DNA from: Stichopus chloronotus
Taxonomy: Eukaryota > Echinodermata > Holothuroidea > Aspidochirotida > Stichopodidae
DNA length: 64,000 nucleotides
Assembly (NCBI GenBank): GCA_021234535.1
Contig: SFZH01000008.1
Coordinates: 8,440,897 to 8,504,896, forward strand
Direction of reading: 5' to 3'
Positions within the stretch are counted from its first letter, which is position 1. Each line of letters starts with the position of its first letter. Below, in pieces: positions 52,701-57,928 of the stretch. The position numbers and the translations under genes are program-made. The notes beneath the pieces are model-generated. The model saw only the letters and a program-made list of their open reading frames with translations, did not search any database and was not told the origin of the DNA.

Positions 52701-54608
52701 TTTTATGTTAAAGGAATATTCCGGCACTGACAATTTCAGGGGAGTTCCCAAATGAAAGTGAACCACTTTCGTCAGAGAGGCACTTCAATTTCACACACCT
52801 GTACCTTGCCACACACTTTCCACACTCTGATACCTTGCTCTTTGACTCAAGACAACTGAACTCTGCTCTGAAAGGTCCAGAAAGATTACAATTTACCTGA
52901 ATGATTTTAACTTTACGAAACACATGCAGGCAAACTACCGCAAAAAGTATCAAAGGTGTTGTACTTTGATATGCAATTATATTGTTGACCTTGATACTGG
53001 TAGGAAATTTTTTTTTTTGTTTTTGAAGAATGAGCCTCACATGTTGCGAAAATTAAAGTCACAACTGGCGAAAAACTATTGTAACTTTTCTCTTAAATCG
53101 GTGGAGATTATTACAAAAGAAATTACAACGGATGTTCAATCAGTAGGTCTTTACTGACATCATCATATCTCATAGTGAAATACAAAGAGTCTGTAAAATT
53201 CATTTGCAAAATCAGTAACTCCCAAACAACACATGCTATGGAGATACAGTTTTTGCCACTAAGAGAGAAAAATTCCAGAATTTTTCCACAAATGAAATTT
53301 TAATTGTTTTCACTTACGAATCCCTTTATTAATTTCAAACAAGAAACCAGTCTGATGATACAATCGAGTGATGTCCGTTACACAGACAGTGGTACTAACT
53401 CTCAGCCGGGATGTACCATCATCTGCGAGGTGAGACGGGTGGGAGGGTTTGTGGTGACATATCAGTCGGAATGCATTCAAGTAGAATATATATATTGATT
53501 TCTCGACAGGTGTGTCAAGTAGGCAAATACAACAGATGGTAAGGTCCGGGGCAATACTATCCCTGAAACCATATATCGATGCTTCTATTTACCCTTAGAT
53601 GAACTTGTACAATGATAGAATTAATGTAAATAAATGTACACTGAATGTACACTATTAGGTGATGTATGCTACTGCTTAAGACAACATTTTATGGTTTTGT
53701 GAATGCTGATTTCTCTTCTATCCTTCCTATAAAATGATTTCTGTTTTGTGAAAGACATTCCCTCTTTTGCAAAGCTAGTAATCCCATGGGACACGAAAAT
53801 TGAGTCGTACTCTAGGTGGGGTTATAGGGTCTTAGAACGCACACAAATGATGGGACATTCTTTCGTATGACTACAAAAGGAAAATACTGAAATTGCTATA
53901 CATTTGGACACTTTCGCTTTTTCACATCAGTTTCTCTTTTTTTTCCCTTTTTTTTTCTAGGTTTTGCTCCATTTTACATGTTCTCAGTGTTGTCCCCTAT
54001 AGATGATTCTGTGATATTTTCCATTTCCTGCCAAACAGTCAACTCTTGTCGTTTGCTATAGTGTTATTAGCTAGAAGTGGCAGCCCAGAAGAGCCTAGGG
54101 GTTGTGTGAAAAGATACCTTCATATATGAAAGGGCATGTGGCAGAAAAACATAAGAAGACTGGGGTGGGGTCGCGAGTAAGAAAATGGCACAGTGAATTG
54201 ATGCAAATGTATGTGGTCTGTTCTGACAATACACCTAATCAGAAATAAACAATCACATAACAAACTCATCATTGCGATGAATTTGTCCCCAGCTCCTAAG
54301 AATGTGAATCAGCCATCTTGCCAATTTTCAGACATAATACTGTTCATTCCTGTTCCTTTAACTGACAGTCCAGAAATGCAAGAAACTTTTGAGACCCCAG
54401 CTACATTAACATTAAAAAAATCCCAATTCATTGTTTTCTTTTGGCCTCAAAATCTTTGGAGACAGAAAACTGTCTCGGAGCGAGAGAGACGAGAATTTCA
54501 CTCACTTCTAATTTATTCCGGACATTTTCTACTTTCTGCCTGAGTTCGTAAACAACTTCTGGAGTTTCCCCGCTGTCGACTTTGACTTTCTTTTCCAAGT
54601 TTTCTACC
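1547..54608 (-). CDS. PDE9A: PDE9A-like high-affinity cGMP phosphodiesterase, partial gene (7 internal exons)
   Basis: Spliced CDS, order on the minus strand: 54608-54506, 45101-44962, 41080-40939, 25780-25685, 24830-24708, 2557-2465, 1717-1547. Seen: every junction has an AG acceptor and GT donor, and the frames join without stops to give about 289 residues. By family, PDE9 hydrolyses 3',5'-cGMP to 5'-GMP in the cytosol or nucleus, using two metals held by two His from HNFRHC and the His-Asp of CHDLDH, plus a later Asp. The first two sites are present here as HNFKHC and [11 protein letters not shown]. Assignment to PDE9 rather than another PDE family rests on [16 protein letters not shown], the [20 protein letters not shown] block and ILATDMSKH, which match my knowledge of human PDE9A closely. 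Missing: the N-terminal exons (5' of 54608) and the C-terminal third of the catalytic domain with the DISNE aspartate and invariant Gln (before position 1). The introns are unusually long (9.4, 3.9, 15.2, 0.85, 22.1 and 0.75 kb). Confidence 0.93.
1718..2464 (-). other. intron f-g, 747 bp, with GACA/CAGG-rich simple repeat
   Basis: A short intron between two catalytic exons. It contains purine-rich GACA-type simple sequence at about 2075-2130 (cagacatgag, acagacggacagacatac) and CAGG-type units at 2262-2292 (caggcaggagggcaggcag). Nothing coding was recognised in it. Confidence 0.7.
2465..2557 (-). CDS. PDE9A: PDE9A-like exon f: [20 protein letters not shown] segment
   Basis: 93 bp, 31 codons, phase 0 at both ends. 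Acceptor cgcttctttgcag, donor GGAAAG|gtgagt. The peptide is [20 protein letters not shown] then [11 protein letters not shown]. The SPLENHH block is nearly invariant in PDE9 and related families, where it lies close to the metal site and helps shape the pocket. The preceding codon is the Gln of NNAYQ from exon e, matching human TYQINARTELAVRYNDIS. A 34-bp satellite-like array begins about 100 bp upstream of this acceptor. Confidence 0.96.
2655..3600. repeat. 34-bp tandem repeat with about 205-bp higher-order structure
   Basis: Degenerate copies of a unit like cctgccattaccctgctctt + caatgcaagataa run from about 2655 to 3590. The variants recur in blocks: the subunit cttgccactactcctgctct followed by tgaaaaaag appears at about 2795, 2999, 3208 (tatgaac variant) and 3448. 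That gives higher-order spacings of about 204, 209 and 240 bp (six, then seven, 34-bp monomers). The array lies in the 22-kb intron, with its proximal edge about 100 bp upstream of the exon f acceptor. Confidence 0.9.
5330..5660. other. CpG- and GC-richer island in intron, function unknown
   Basis: A stretch with clearly more CG dinucleotides than its surroundings (for example cccgtcgtcgagcaaa, cttccgacgtttctgg, ttaccggccgacgcagc). An open frame of 122 codons (5391-5759, plus strand) spans it but has no recognised motif and no convincing splice sites. It could be a conserved regulatory element; this is inference from composition only. Confidence 0.3.
9580..10395. repeat. 57-bp minisatellite array (about 14 copies)
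   Basis: The unit resembles aagaagagctgagatatgcc + tcctcaatgactgcagcag + agggagtgggttagtgttt. The core gatatgcctcctcaat recurs at about 9602, 9658, 9715, 9773, 9831, 9888 and onward every 55-60 bp. Two subtypes alternate: ctgagatatgcctcc and gcggtgatatggctcc. The subtype order ctgag/cctcc-ttaa, then gttactgttgcagaagagcg, occurs twice (about 9770-9845 and 10115-10190), which suggests block duplication of about 345 bp. Confidence 0.9.
12275..12286 (+). repeat. poly-C run (12)
   Basis: An uninterrupted run of cytosines followed by ttg and an A run. Simple sequence, prone to length variation. Confidence 0.9.
13270..13880. repeat. degenerate pyrimidine-rich tandem tract (about 30-bp period)
   Basis: A long strand-asymmetric region that is strongly C/T-rich on the plus strand, with recurring cttccccaacaccc-like pieces: tttccaacacccctcgcc (about 13305), ttttttccaacaccctc (13510), cttccccaacatccg (13681), cattccccaacacccac (13829). 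It looks like a decayed minisatellite. Several overlapping short open frames here result from the low stop content of pyrimidine-rich DNA. Confidence 0.6.
16841..17195. repeat. imperfect direct duplication, about 285 bp apart
   Basis: The segment at 16843-16905 (ttgagaaagcaaaag ... aaacacatcaagaagtt ... agatttgaga) and that at 17130-17195 (ttgagaaagcaaaag ... gaacacataagagagctt ... ggatttgaga) align over about 62 bp at roughly 70% identity by eye. It is an old tandem or dispersed duplication of unknown origin. Confidence 0.55.
19988..20163 (+). mobile_element. MITE-like dispersed element with internal (GT)n, copy 1
   Basis: The ends are inverted: left aattcgctagcaacgtactc + acctc, right gtgagggagtacgcgctgtg + aatt, which is its reverse complement with mismatches. 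The interior ataacctatgcattaccg ... gaccatggtctagcatctgg + caatttgtgtgt leads into a GT microsatellite (20062-20109), then atctggccaccgcccttccg. A close copy lies in inverted orientation at 61045-61165, and a shorter derivative is at 60190-60285. No coding capacity, so probably a non-autonomous DNA element. Confidence 0.7.
20062..20109 (+). repeat. (GT)n microsatellite
   Basis: About 48 bp of alternating GT with CATG and GGG interruptions, inside the MITE-like element. Confidence 0.95.
21984..22004 (+). repeat. (ATT)n microsatellite
   Basis: Short tattattattattatt run near the end of an AT-rich intronic stretch. Confidence 0.85.
24170..24260 (+). repeat. dispersed family A, divergent copy
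   Basis: Contains gtggtgttaaaggttacca, then tcttggcatggcagattgga and ggttgttgg. These match the family A order seen at 32014, 49388 and 57664, although the 3' donor-like end is degraded (gaggcttgaggtaaatg). Confidence 0.55.
24482..24600 (+). mobile_element. dispersed family A, foldback copy
   Basis: The left arm actcacctgtctcgacgaac + aaatgcactcccatctg (24482-24518) is the approximate reverse complement of the right arm cagatgggtgtgcatttta + tcatgttgaagcaggtaagt (24553-24590). The arms are about 37 bp with a spacer of about 35 bp. The right arm ends in caggtaagtgaggcgtgaag, the family A 3' end. This copy shows the family can exist as a full palindrome, which suggests a MITE-like origin. Confidence 0.7.
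24708..24830 (-). CDS. PDE9A: PDE9A-like exon e: [11 protein letters not shown] metal-binding motif
   Basis: 123 bp, 41 codons, phase 0 at both ends. Acceptor gatgtctccgcag, donor TATCAG|gtaagag. The peptide starts [20 protein letters not shown] and ends in [18 protein letters not shown]. The His-Asp of CHDLDH is the PDE metal-binding pair (human His292/Asp293) and HPGYNN is the class I PDE signature. [18 protein letters not shown] replaces the human WLCSLQEKFSQTDILIL segment, so helix identity is moderate outside the motif. This exon is followed by the 22-kb intron. Confidence 0.97.
24831..25684 (-). other. intron d-e, 854 bp
   Basis: A short intron between the two metal-motif exons. AT-rich, with no repeat or gene recognised apart from the flanking splice sites. 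Confidence 0.75.
25685..25780 (-). CDS. PDE9A: PDE9A-like exon d: HNFKHC metal/catalytic histidine motif
   Basis: 96 bp, 32 codons, phase 0 at both ends. Acceptor tctctttctttag, donor CAGATG|gtgagt. The peptide runs [20 protein letters not shown] then [12 protein letters not shown]. The first His of HNFKHC is the general-acid His of class I PDEs and the second is a metal ligand (family knowledge: His252 and His256 in human PDE9A2). The Arg found in the human motif is Lys here, a conservative change. The exon continues directly into MYGITW of the next exon, restoring the PDE9-typical QMMY. Confidence 0.96.
26202..26215. repeat. 14-bp perfect palindrome GTACAGTACTGTAC
   Basis: Embedded in a short run of (TACAG)-like units, ctgtacagtacagtactg. 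It could form a small cruciform, but no function is indicated. Confidence 0.7.
27517..27620 (+). repeat. dispersed family B fragment
   Basis: The segment gtgacatcacagattaccca + cgatgcaatgtgcc resembles 57190-57222 (tatgacatcacaaatcaccc + ctaatgcaatgcacc) and is followed by similar AT-rich sequence with acatgct. It is one of several copies of an interspersed element without coding capacity. Confidence 0.5.
29350..29665. repeat. 21-bp minisatellite (about 15 copies)
   Basis: The unit is tcaagttcatgacaatgtac, with variants (cactcaagtttatgata, tattcaaggtcatgaca). Copies run head to tail from about 29354 to 29660, with one shortened copy (ggtcatgaaatgcac near 29520). Identity between units is about 85-95% by eye. 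It lies inside the c-d intron with no associated gene. Confidence 0.93.
32014..32095 (+). repeat. dispersed family A copy
   Basis: cagtgttaaaggttaccatt ... gttgtgtggagacaagtaag + tgaggagcaaagta. Same internal order as the copies at 49388 and 57664; the donor-like 3' end is aagtaagtgag here. Confidence 0.65.
32225..32790 (+). repeat. imperfect duplication of an aggatcag-containing segment
   Basis: aggatcagatccccaaaggg + taatcaacctgctac (32281-32316) is repeated as aggatcagaccatgcaaggg + taatgaacgtactac (32758-32792). The aggatcag motif also occurs at 32250, 32660 and 32723. Between them is a gtttgatcccaggccaggtc piece that resembles a tRNA B box but lacks a box A. Confidence 0.45.
33125..33420. 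other. GC-richer block with small inverted repeats
   Basis: Contains ccgtggaaccgccgcgtaaa, the imperfect palindrome agcaggccgcctgct (33219-33233) echoed by agctggcctgct, and tccctccatcaggga (33270-33284). CG dinucleotides are dense compared with the rest of the intron. Open frames on both strands are short and unrecognised. It is possibly a regulatory element or an unidentified exon cluster. Confidence 0.3.
34255..34330 (+). repeat. purine-rich (AAG)n-like tract
   Basis: A nearly pure A/G run (agaagaagaggatgaagaac + aagaaaaagaaaaagg). It makes a lysine-rich open frame (34121-34390) that I regard as low-complexity noise. Confidence 0.8.
36035..36575 (+). repeat. about 145-bp tandem array with TGACCTTTGACC motifs
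   Basis: About 3.5 degenerate units. Repeated landmarks are ttccagcaacatttagttgc/ttccagcaacatttgattgc (36100 and 36383), gacctttgacctccatgaaa/gacctttgaccgccacaaaa (36178, 36322; a third copy has ataacctccatgaaaaacaa at 36463) and atcatctactc. Two units carry TGACCTTTGACC, the reverse complement of a nuclear-receptor DR1 element (AGGTCAAAGGTCA; the copy at 36174-36186 is exact). Repeats with this gacctttgacctc look are common in marine invertebrate genomes (general knowledge). Confidence 0.75.
36579..36630 (+). repeat. (CA)n / (CAC CAT)n microsatellite
   Basis: acacacacacatatatgcat followed by cacacacacacaccatcacc. Directly follows the 145-bp array. Confidence 0.9.
38700..39420 (+). repeat. 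about 325-bp tandem duplication
   Basis: Copy 1 (aaaacttggtggaccaaggc ... aaacttgttgtcatgacaac ... ttgatcatcctcc, 38884-39030) recurs as copy 2 (aaaacttggtggatcaaggc ... aaacttgttgtcatgacaac ... ttgatcatgctca, 39207-39353). The offset is about 323 bp. Many ttgatca motifs occur within both copies. No coding content recognised. Confidence 0.75.
40939..41080 (-). CDS. PDE9A: PDE9A-like exon c: start of catalytic domain
   Basis: 142 bp: one base completing the split Ser codon, then 47 codons, phase 0 at the end. Acceptor ttccggctcgcag, donor ATAGAG|gtaagt. The peptide begins [20 protein letters not shown] and continues [19 protein letters not shown], ending FITKFNIE. It aligns with the first helices of the PDE9A catalytic domain (human [24 protein letters not shown]...). 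By family knowledge these helices pack on the active-site face and carry no metal ligands. Confidence 0.92.
42271..43827. mobile_element. foldback element: about 150-bp inverted ends enclosing degenerate tandem repeats
   Basis: The left end (42275-42422: aaagaggtcatgagatgtag ... ctgcctttggtgtccttgtg ... ttaattttcacag) matches the reverse complement of the right end (43688-43823: taagaggtcatgacacgtag ... ctgactttgatgtccttggg ... taaattttcacag) at roughly 70-75% by eye. The interior repeats a 140-230-bp unit with landmarks ttttgcagaatttc (42968), tttgtagtatttc (43148), ttctgcagaatttc (43289), ttgcattatttc (43439), each followed by a gccca/gacc-rich piece and ggaccaaaacttc. No transposase frame is present, so it is non-autonomous. 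Target-site duplication not clear. Confidence 0.8.
44364..44470. repeat. AT-rich palindromic (TGATTTAAATCA)-type repeat
   Basis: Degenerate copies of gatttaaat/atttaaatca, including the perfect 16-bp palindrome ATTGATTTAAATCAAT (44385-44400). It could extrude as cruciforms or act as a matrix-attachment-like AT block; function unknown. Confidence 0.75.
44711..44727 (+). repeat. poly-A tract
   Basis: About 17 uninterrupted A residues within an A/G-rich context. May be the tail of a decayed retroelement, but no body is recognisable upstream. Confidence 0.7.
44962..45101 (-). CDS. PDE9A: PDE9A-like exon b: divergent basic linker before the catalytic domain
   Basis: 140 bp: 46 codons plus two bases (TC), which join the A at 41080 to make a Ser codon. 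It has a long polypyrimidine tract and acceptor ccctttcag, and donor TC|gtaagtgc. It encodes [14 protein letters not shown]...., then a lysine/arginine-rich stretch [20 protein letters not shown] and KKV. Both phases fit the flanking exons exactly, which is the main reason for calling it. The peptide does not resemble the human linker between the coiled coil and the catalytic domain, so this part is probably fast evolving. The KRKFKK cluster could be a nuclear-localisation-type basic patch (inference). Confidence 0.75.
45795..45870 (+). repeat. possible family A 3'-end fragment
   Basis: cagtaggtgagtgaagtaca resembles the family A terminus (caggtgagtgatgagtgaag at 63690). Only about 25 bp is convincing. 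Confidence 0.35.
47232..47246 (+). repeat. poly-G run (15)
   Basis: Fifteen consecutive G residues after catgcc. Likely polymorphic and a possible assembly weak point. Confidence 0.9.
49388..49480 (+). repeat. dispersed family A copy (well preserved)
   Basis: gaggtggtgctaaaggttac, cagcattcttgacacagtag, atggtagtgcag, tgttgtgttaaaacaggtaa and gtgaggcatgaagtat, in that order. A good reference copy for the family. It ends in acag|gtaagtgag, a consensus splice donor on the plus strand. Confidence 0.75.
50700..50850 (+). repeat. dispersed family B fragment
   Basis: tttaaaggccaagttatgca ... gcagagtgagttcctg ... cgctggaactgtgttcatct ... ttttcaaaggttgagg aligns piecewise with 56545-56685 (cttaaaggtcatgtgacc ... 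gcagagtgaaaccctg ... cggttggaactgtgtttaca ... ttttcaaagtttgatg). Confidence 0.6.
51050..51085. repeat. inverted repeat with 10-bp arms containing CCAAT
   Basis: TTGTGATTGG (51050-51059) and CCAATCACAA (51076-51085), separated by 16 bp. Perfect arms. An inverted CCAAT pair can bind NF-Y (general knowledge), but nothing else promoter-like is nearby. Confidence 0.7.
51300..51420 (-). pseudogene. probable non-LTR retrotransposon endonuclease remnant
   Basis: On the minus strand a frame reads [14 protein letters not shown] and is then closed by a stop. GGDFNAH is the catalytic Asp-Asn motif of the APE-type endonuclease of many LINEs (family knowledge). The DNA upstream (minus strand) ends in a ctgcaggtgggc stretch, and a second frame continues open but lacks LINE motifs. 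No reverse transcriptase motif was seen nearby. It is a short, broken fragment; chance occurrence of the nine-residue motif is unlikely but possible. Confidence 0.5.
52707..53300 (+). repeat. dispersed family B copy
   Basis: Begins ttaaaggaatattccggcac + tgacaatttcagggg, comparable to taaataaatattccagtgac + aattccaggggg at 56443. It ends with ggatgttcaatcagtaggtc ... gagatacagtttttgccact + aagagagaaaaattcc, comparable to ggatgttcaattaatacggc ... caataaagagagaaaaatttcc at 57168-57320. The shared start and end point to one interspersed family with divergent interiors. Confidence 0.6.
54506..54608 (-). CDS. PDE9A: PDE9A-like exon a: N-terminal coiled-coil-like linker
   Basis: 103 bp: one base (G) finishing a split codon, then 34 codons, ending in phase 0. 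It begins [17 protein letters not shown] and ends [14 protein letters not shown]. The acceptor is catcgcag and the donor GAA|gtgagt. The heptad-like Leu/Val spacing and charge pattern correspond to the human PDE9A segment around EKRVELEGLKVVEIEK...KKMREEL, which precedes the catalytic domain; this is comparison from memory. The phase fits the next exon at 45101. The exon that donates the first two bases of the split codon was not found in the 9.4 kb of upstream sequence present. Recognition rests on position, phase and coiled-coil similarity, so it is less certain than the catalytic exons. Confidence 0.78.
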
Positions 54609-54960
54609 CTGCGATGAAAAGAGAACAGAAAAAAAAAACCTCAATTAACTCAAAATGGAGGTCACCTTATTAAATTTATTTTAACCTAACATGAAGGAAG
54701 TCATTTGCTTTTATTAAATAAAGTCCAATCTCAGTGAAGGTAAATATGTAACTATGCTACAGTATATATGGTCAGTAGAGTCATACGTCTTATTCAAATT
54801 TACACAAGGTTTACTAAAACAAAATAAAAGAGACAAACTCTCAAATATTGAGACGATCATTTTAAAGGAAATAACTCTCTTGATGACTAAAGAAAGGGTA
54901 TGTGATGCGCTGGAAAGTAAAATAAGCATTTTTTGGTGAAATTATGACTGTAAAGTACAT

Positions 54961-55127
54961 CGTCCTCATGAAGTACATACAGACATCTGTCGGTCGAAGG
55001 ACGTTGACATCTTTAAACCGAGCAAGTGTGGGGCGGGTTCCTCGCTTCAACCGCGACAATCATCCGGTTTATTTCGACCACACTAATTTCATCACAAGGT
55101 GTGCTCCAGATGGTAAACAGCAGCGGT
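54961..55127. other. CpG-dense exon-like island, strand uncertain
   Basis: Dense CG dinucleotides and open frames on both strands. On the plus strand a frame reads TSVGRRTLTSLNRASVGRVP then RFNRDNHPVYFDHTNFITRC, entered by a cag and ended by CAGCG|gtaagag, a strong donor. On the minus strand a frame reads ITLLPLLFTIWSTPCDEISV without a good donor. Neither peptide is recognised. It could be an exon of an unrelated plus-strand transcript or a regulatory element. Confidence 0.3.
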
Positions 55128-56044
55128 AAGAGAGTGATTTTGACTTGAGGCAGCAAAATAACATAACAGATCTACAATTAATTGGATTCAAAATTTGATA
55201 GACTTTTTGTGGATATTTTTCACCTTTTTGGATCATTTCACTTTTTATGGTGAAATCTGATTGATATTTATTAGTGATTTGTACTTCAAAAGAGAGAAAA
55301 AGTCATGGCAACATGCAGCACAAGTTAAGCGTTTTTATAACCCCCAGTGGGTCTTTGGAAAATGCTGTCTGTGCAAGACTTAATTTGATAATTGGTAACA
55401 AGTTCTGGAGGCAAGTGGGAATTTAGTACAAAGATGGGGATATACCTGCCAGTCTATTAAGCAACCACACATAATTATGATATGATTATGACAGATTCAT
55501 CCAATGAAATTATTGCATATTTATTGGTACCATAAAGCATCATTTCTGTATATTTGATGAGGAGTTAATTAAACAAAGGAAAGGAACAACAAAGTAAAAA
55601 GAAAACTTATGGTGAGCATTATAACACATCACAAAGGCAATTTATGGAAAAAAAAAAAGGCGTACCAAACCTCACCTGGTTTGGGTATTTACAACTGACA
55701 AACTTACCTTTCTCATATTTACAAACAACCATGCATACTATTGTGAAAATGAGACTGGTGACACTTGACACTGCCCTAATGCTTCACCAATCCCTTATGT
55801 GAAATACCGCCCCCTTTCTAAAATTACCATGTTAACATGTTGCATTATGTTTCAGTTGTTTTTTTTTTTTTACGAATTTGAGTGTTTCTGACCTTTTGGA
55901 CTTTTTTGGTCCAGTTTCTAAAGGATACAGTCCCAAGGAACCTTCTATATACTGTACGCTCCTGAAAACTTGCGTATCCTTTTTCCTTCACTGAAATTTT
56001 GGGCACGACTGAAGCGTATACGATGGACATGCACACCTCCGCAG

Positions 56045-56158
56045 GTGGCTGTAAAACGAAGAAACTACTGTATAGTTTCTGAGGCAGGCAGTAGAAACAC
56101 TTTGAAGAAAGTCTACGTCCAAACAATCATAAACAAGGACGGGAACTTGCGAAAGGTG
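56045..56158 (+). other. exon-like segment, unassigned
   Basis: Bounded by cacacctccgcag and GTG|gtgagta. The single open frame reads VAVKRRNYCIVSEAGSRNTL then KKVYVQTIINKDGNLRKV (38 codons). The frame does not join directly to the candidate at 54961-55127. The minus strand is also open here. No family recognised; low support. Confidence 0.25.
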
Positions 56159-56424
56159 GTGAGTAGAATTTGAGGAAAAGCAGCAAAAATTTGGCAAGAA
56201 AGGTTACTTGCATTTGACAGAAGACAGGTGGTAGTTCAATTTTCCAAAAGTGTACATGTCAAGTCTACAAGTCTACACTCTAACATTCAAGCAATAACGA
56301 AAATTTAAGATGTTTTTGCTGTTGGTTTTGAAAGGATTTTTATTAATTAATGGGAATTTCTGTCAATTGGCATGTTTCTTCTGAAAAATTAAAAGAAAAA
56401 GAAAAAATGTTTAGAGCTAGCTCA

Positions 56425-57340
56425 TGCATTGTGAGAGTTTAAATAAATATTCCAGTGACAATTCCAGGGGGCTCTTAAAGACCATATGAAAACAATCGTG
56501 GTCACACTGTGAATCGAACAAAGGCCTCCTCAATCACAGCTGTCTTAAAGGTCATGTGACCTACCAAAGAGCTAGTTTCATTCAGAACTGGCAGAGTGAA
56601 ACCCTGATAACAATCGGTTGGAACTGTGTTTACATCTATTGCTTCTTTTGAGATATGACTTTTCAAAGTTTGATGAAAAAACAAAACAGATGTGTTGCTG
56701 TTGCACAATGTCGGTATTTTTGTTCAAGCACTTTATATTTTATCGCTTGATTGCTGGGTTTCCAACTGGTAAGTGATATCAATATTTTTATCAGGGCACT
56801 TATAAAATTCTCAGTTGTCCTTGAAATAAGGGTTAAAGGAGACACAGGATAACAAATGGGCATATGTCAGTTATGAAGCTCCCAGGATCACAAATTTGCA
56901 TATCTGGCTTATATTTATTCAGAATGCAAGTGTAAATGTGTCAATACTCCAAACTGTTTTTCATGTCTCTTGTACTTTAAATAAAAGAGAATATTTTTTT
57001 TTTTTTTTTTTTTTGCCAGCTAGCAAAATCTTTGTTCATAACTCAAGATACTACTGTCTGAAGAACAGCATGGCTCTGCTCAAGAAAGAAATTTTCTAGT
57101 TGCCTCATTAGGTTACAAAAAATTAACACTTAGGGTTATTTTATTTAAGGCAGTCACAATAGAAAGGATGTTCAATTAATACGGCCGGTATGACATCACA
57201 AATCACCCCTAATGCAATGCACCAATGTGAAACGAAACTTTAAAAAATTTGTAACTTGCAAGCAGAACATGTATGCTATACTGATATACAATTTTCAACA
57301 ATAAAGAGAGAAAAATTTCCCTACTTGTATTAAATTTTGA
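56425..57340 (+). repeat. dispersed family B copy, long
   Basis: Contains the family B start at 56443, the segment with cggttggaactgtgtttaca (56613), a T18 run (56996-57014) and the end with gacatcacaaatcacccc (57192) and aaagagagaaaaatttcc (57303). No coding potential recognised. It may be a composite of two insertions split by the T run. Confidence 0.55.
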
Positions 57341-57663
57341 CGTTTTTCGCCTTATAATCCTCTGAAAGGAGTCAGTGTGGCATTCCTTCATATGAACATG
57401 TTGTACAGATAATAATTTAAAACTGACTTTATAAGAGTCAGTGCCAACTTTGTGCACAACCATCTCACATATCACAGGAGTGGAAAAAGACTTTTGAGTA
57501 ACCTTTCTCGGAATTACGTGTGTGTCCAACTACTCTAAATGCAAAAATGGAATAAAAACAACTTTTGGGTCAATCAAGGATATCTTGGCCAGAGCTTCTG
57601 CTGTTTTGTAAATTACTACTCTTATTAATTTTTGCAAGATGTTTATATAGATCTATCCCTATC

Positions 57664-57744
57664 TGGTGGTTACCAGTACTCTTGACATGGTAGATGGGAG
57701 TGCATTTGTTGTGTTAGGACAGGTAACTGAGGAGTGAAGTATTA
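57664..57744 (+). repeat. dispersed family A copy
   Basis: tggtggttaccagtactctt + gacatggtagatgggagtgc, then tttgttgtgttaggacaggt + aactgaggagtgaagtatt. Same order and orientation as the copy at 49388. Confidence 0.75.
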
Positions 57745-57902
57745 TCTTTCTCTCACAATTAGTCATCATATTGATCCCTTGCCATTTTCTGGCAGTCCAA
57801 AATATTCCCACTCCTCTTATTAGTTAAACATTAATTGGTCATGAGAAATACTTCAATTGTACATTTTCATCTAACTCCATACTTCAATGCATGTATGTAT
57901 CA

Positions 57903-57928
57903 CAGGTGGAGCTTAAAAACTCCACCTG
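57903..57928. repeat. 9-bp perfect stem hairpin
   Basis: CAGGTGGAG, loop cttaaaaa, CTCCACCTG. No T run follows on either strand, and there is no gene that it could terminate. Confidence 0.8.

Larger units (their letters stand above)
45102..54505 (-). other. 9.4-kb intron a-b
   Basis: Contains overlapping open frames of 166 and 177 codons (45227-45727 plus, 45530-46063 minus) without recognised domains, a G15 run, family A at 49388-49480, family B pieces at 50700-50850 and 52707-53300, and the LINE-like fragment at 51300-51420. The remaining sequence, including 46400-47200, 47300-49380, 49500-50690 and 53310-54500, shows no supported gene. Confidence 0.65.

Noticed and set aside
56045..56158. 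Resemblance of VQTIINKDGNLRKV to the PDE9 N-terminal YLDIDGRIQKV block
   Set aside because: It lies on the strand opposite to the PDE9 gene and only a few residues agree.
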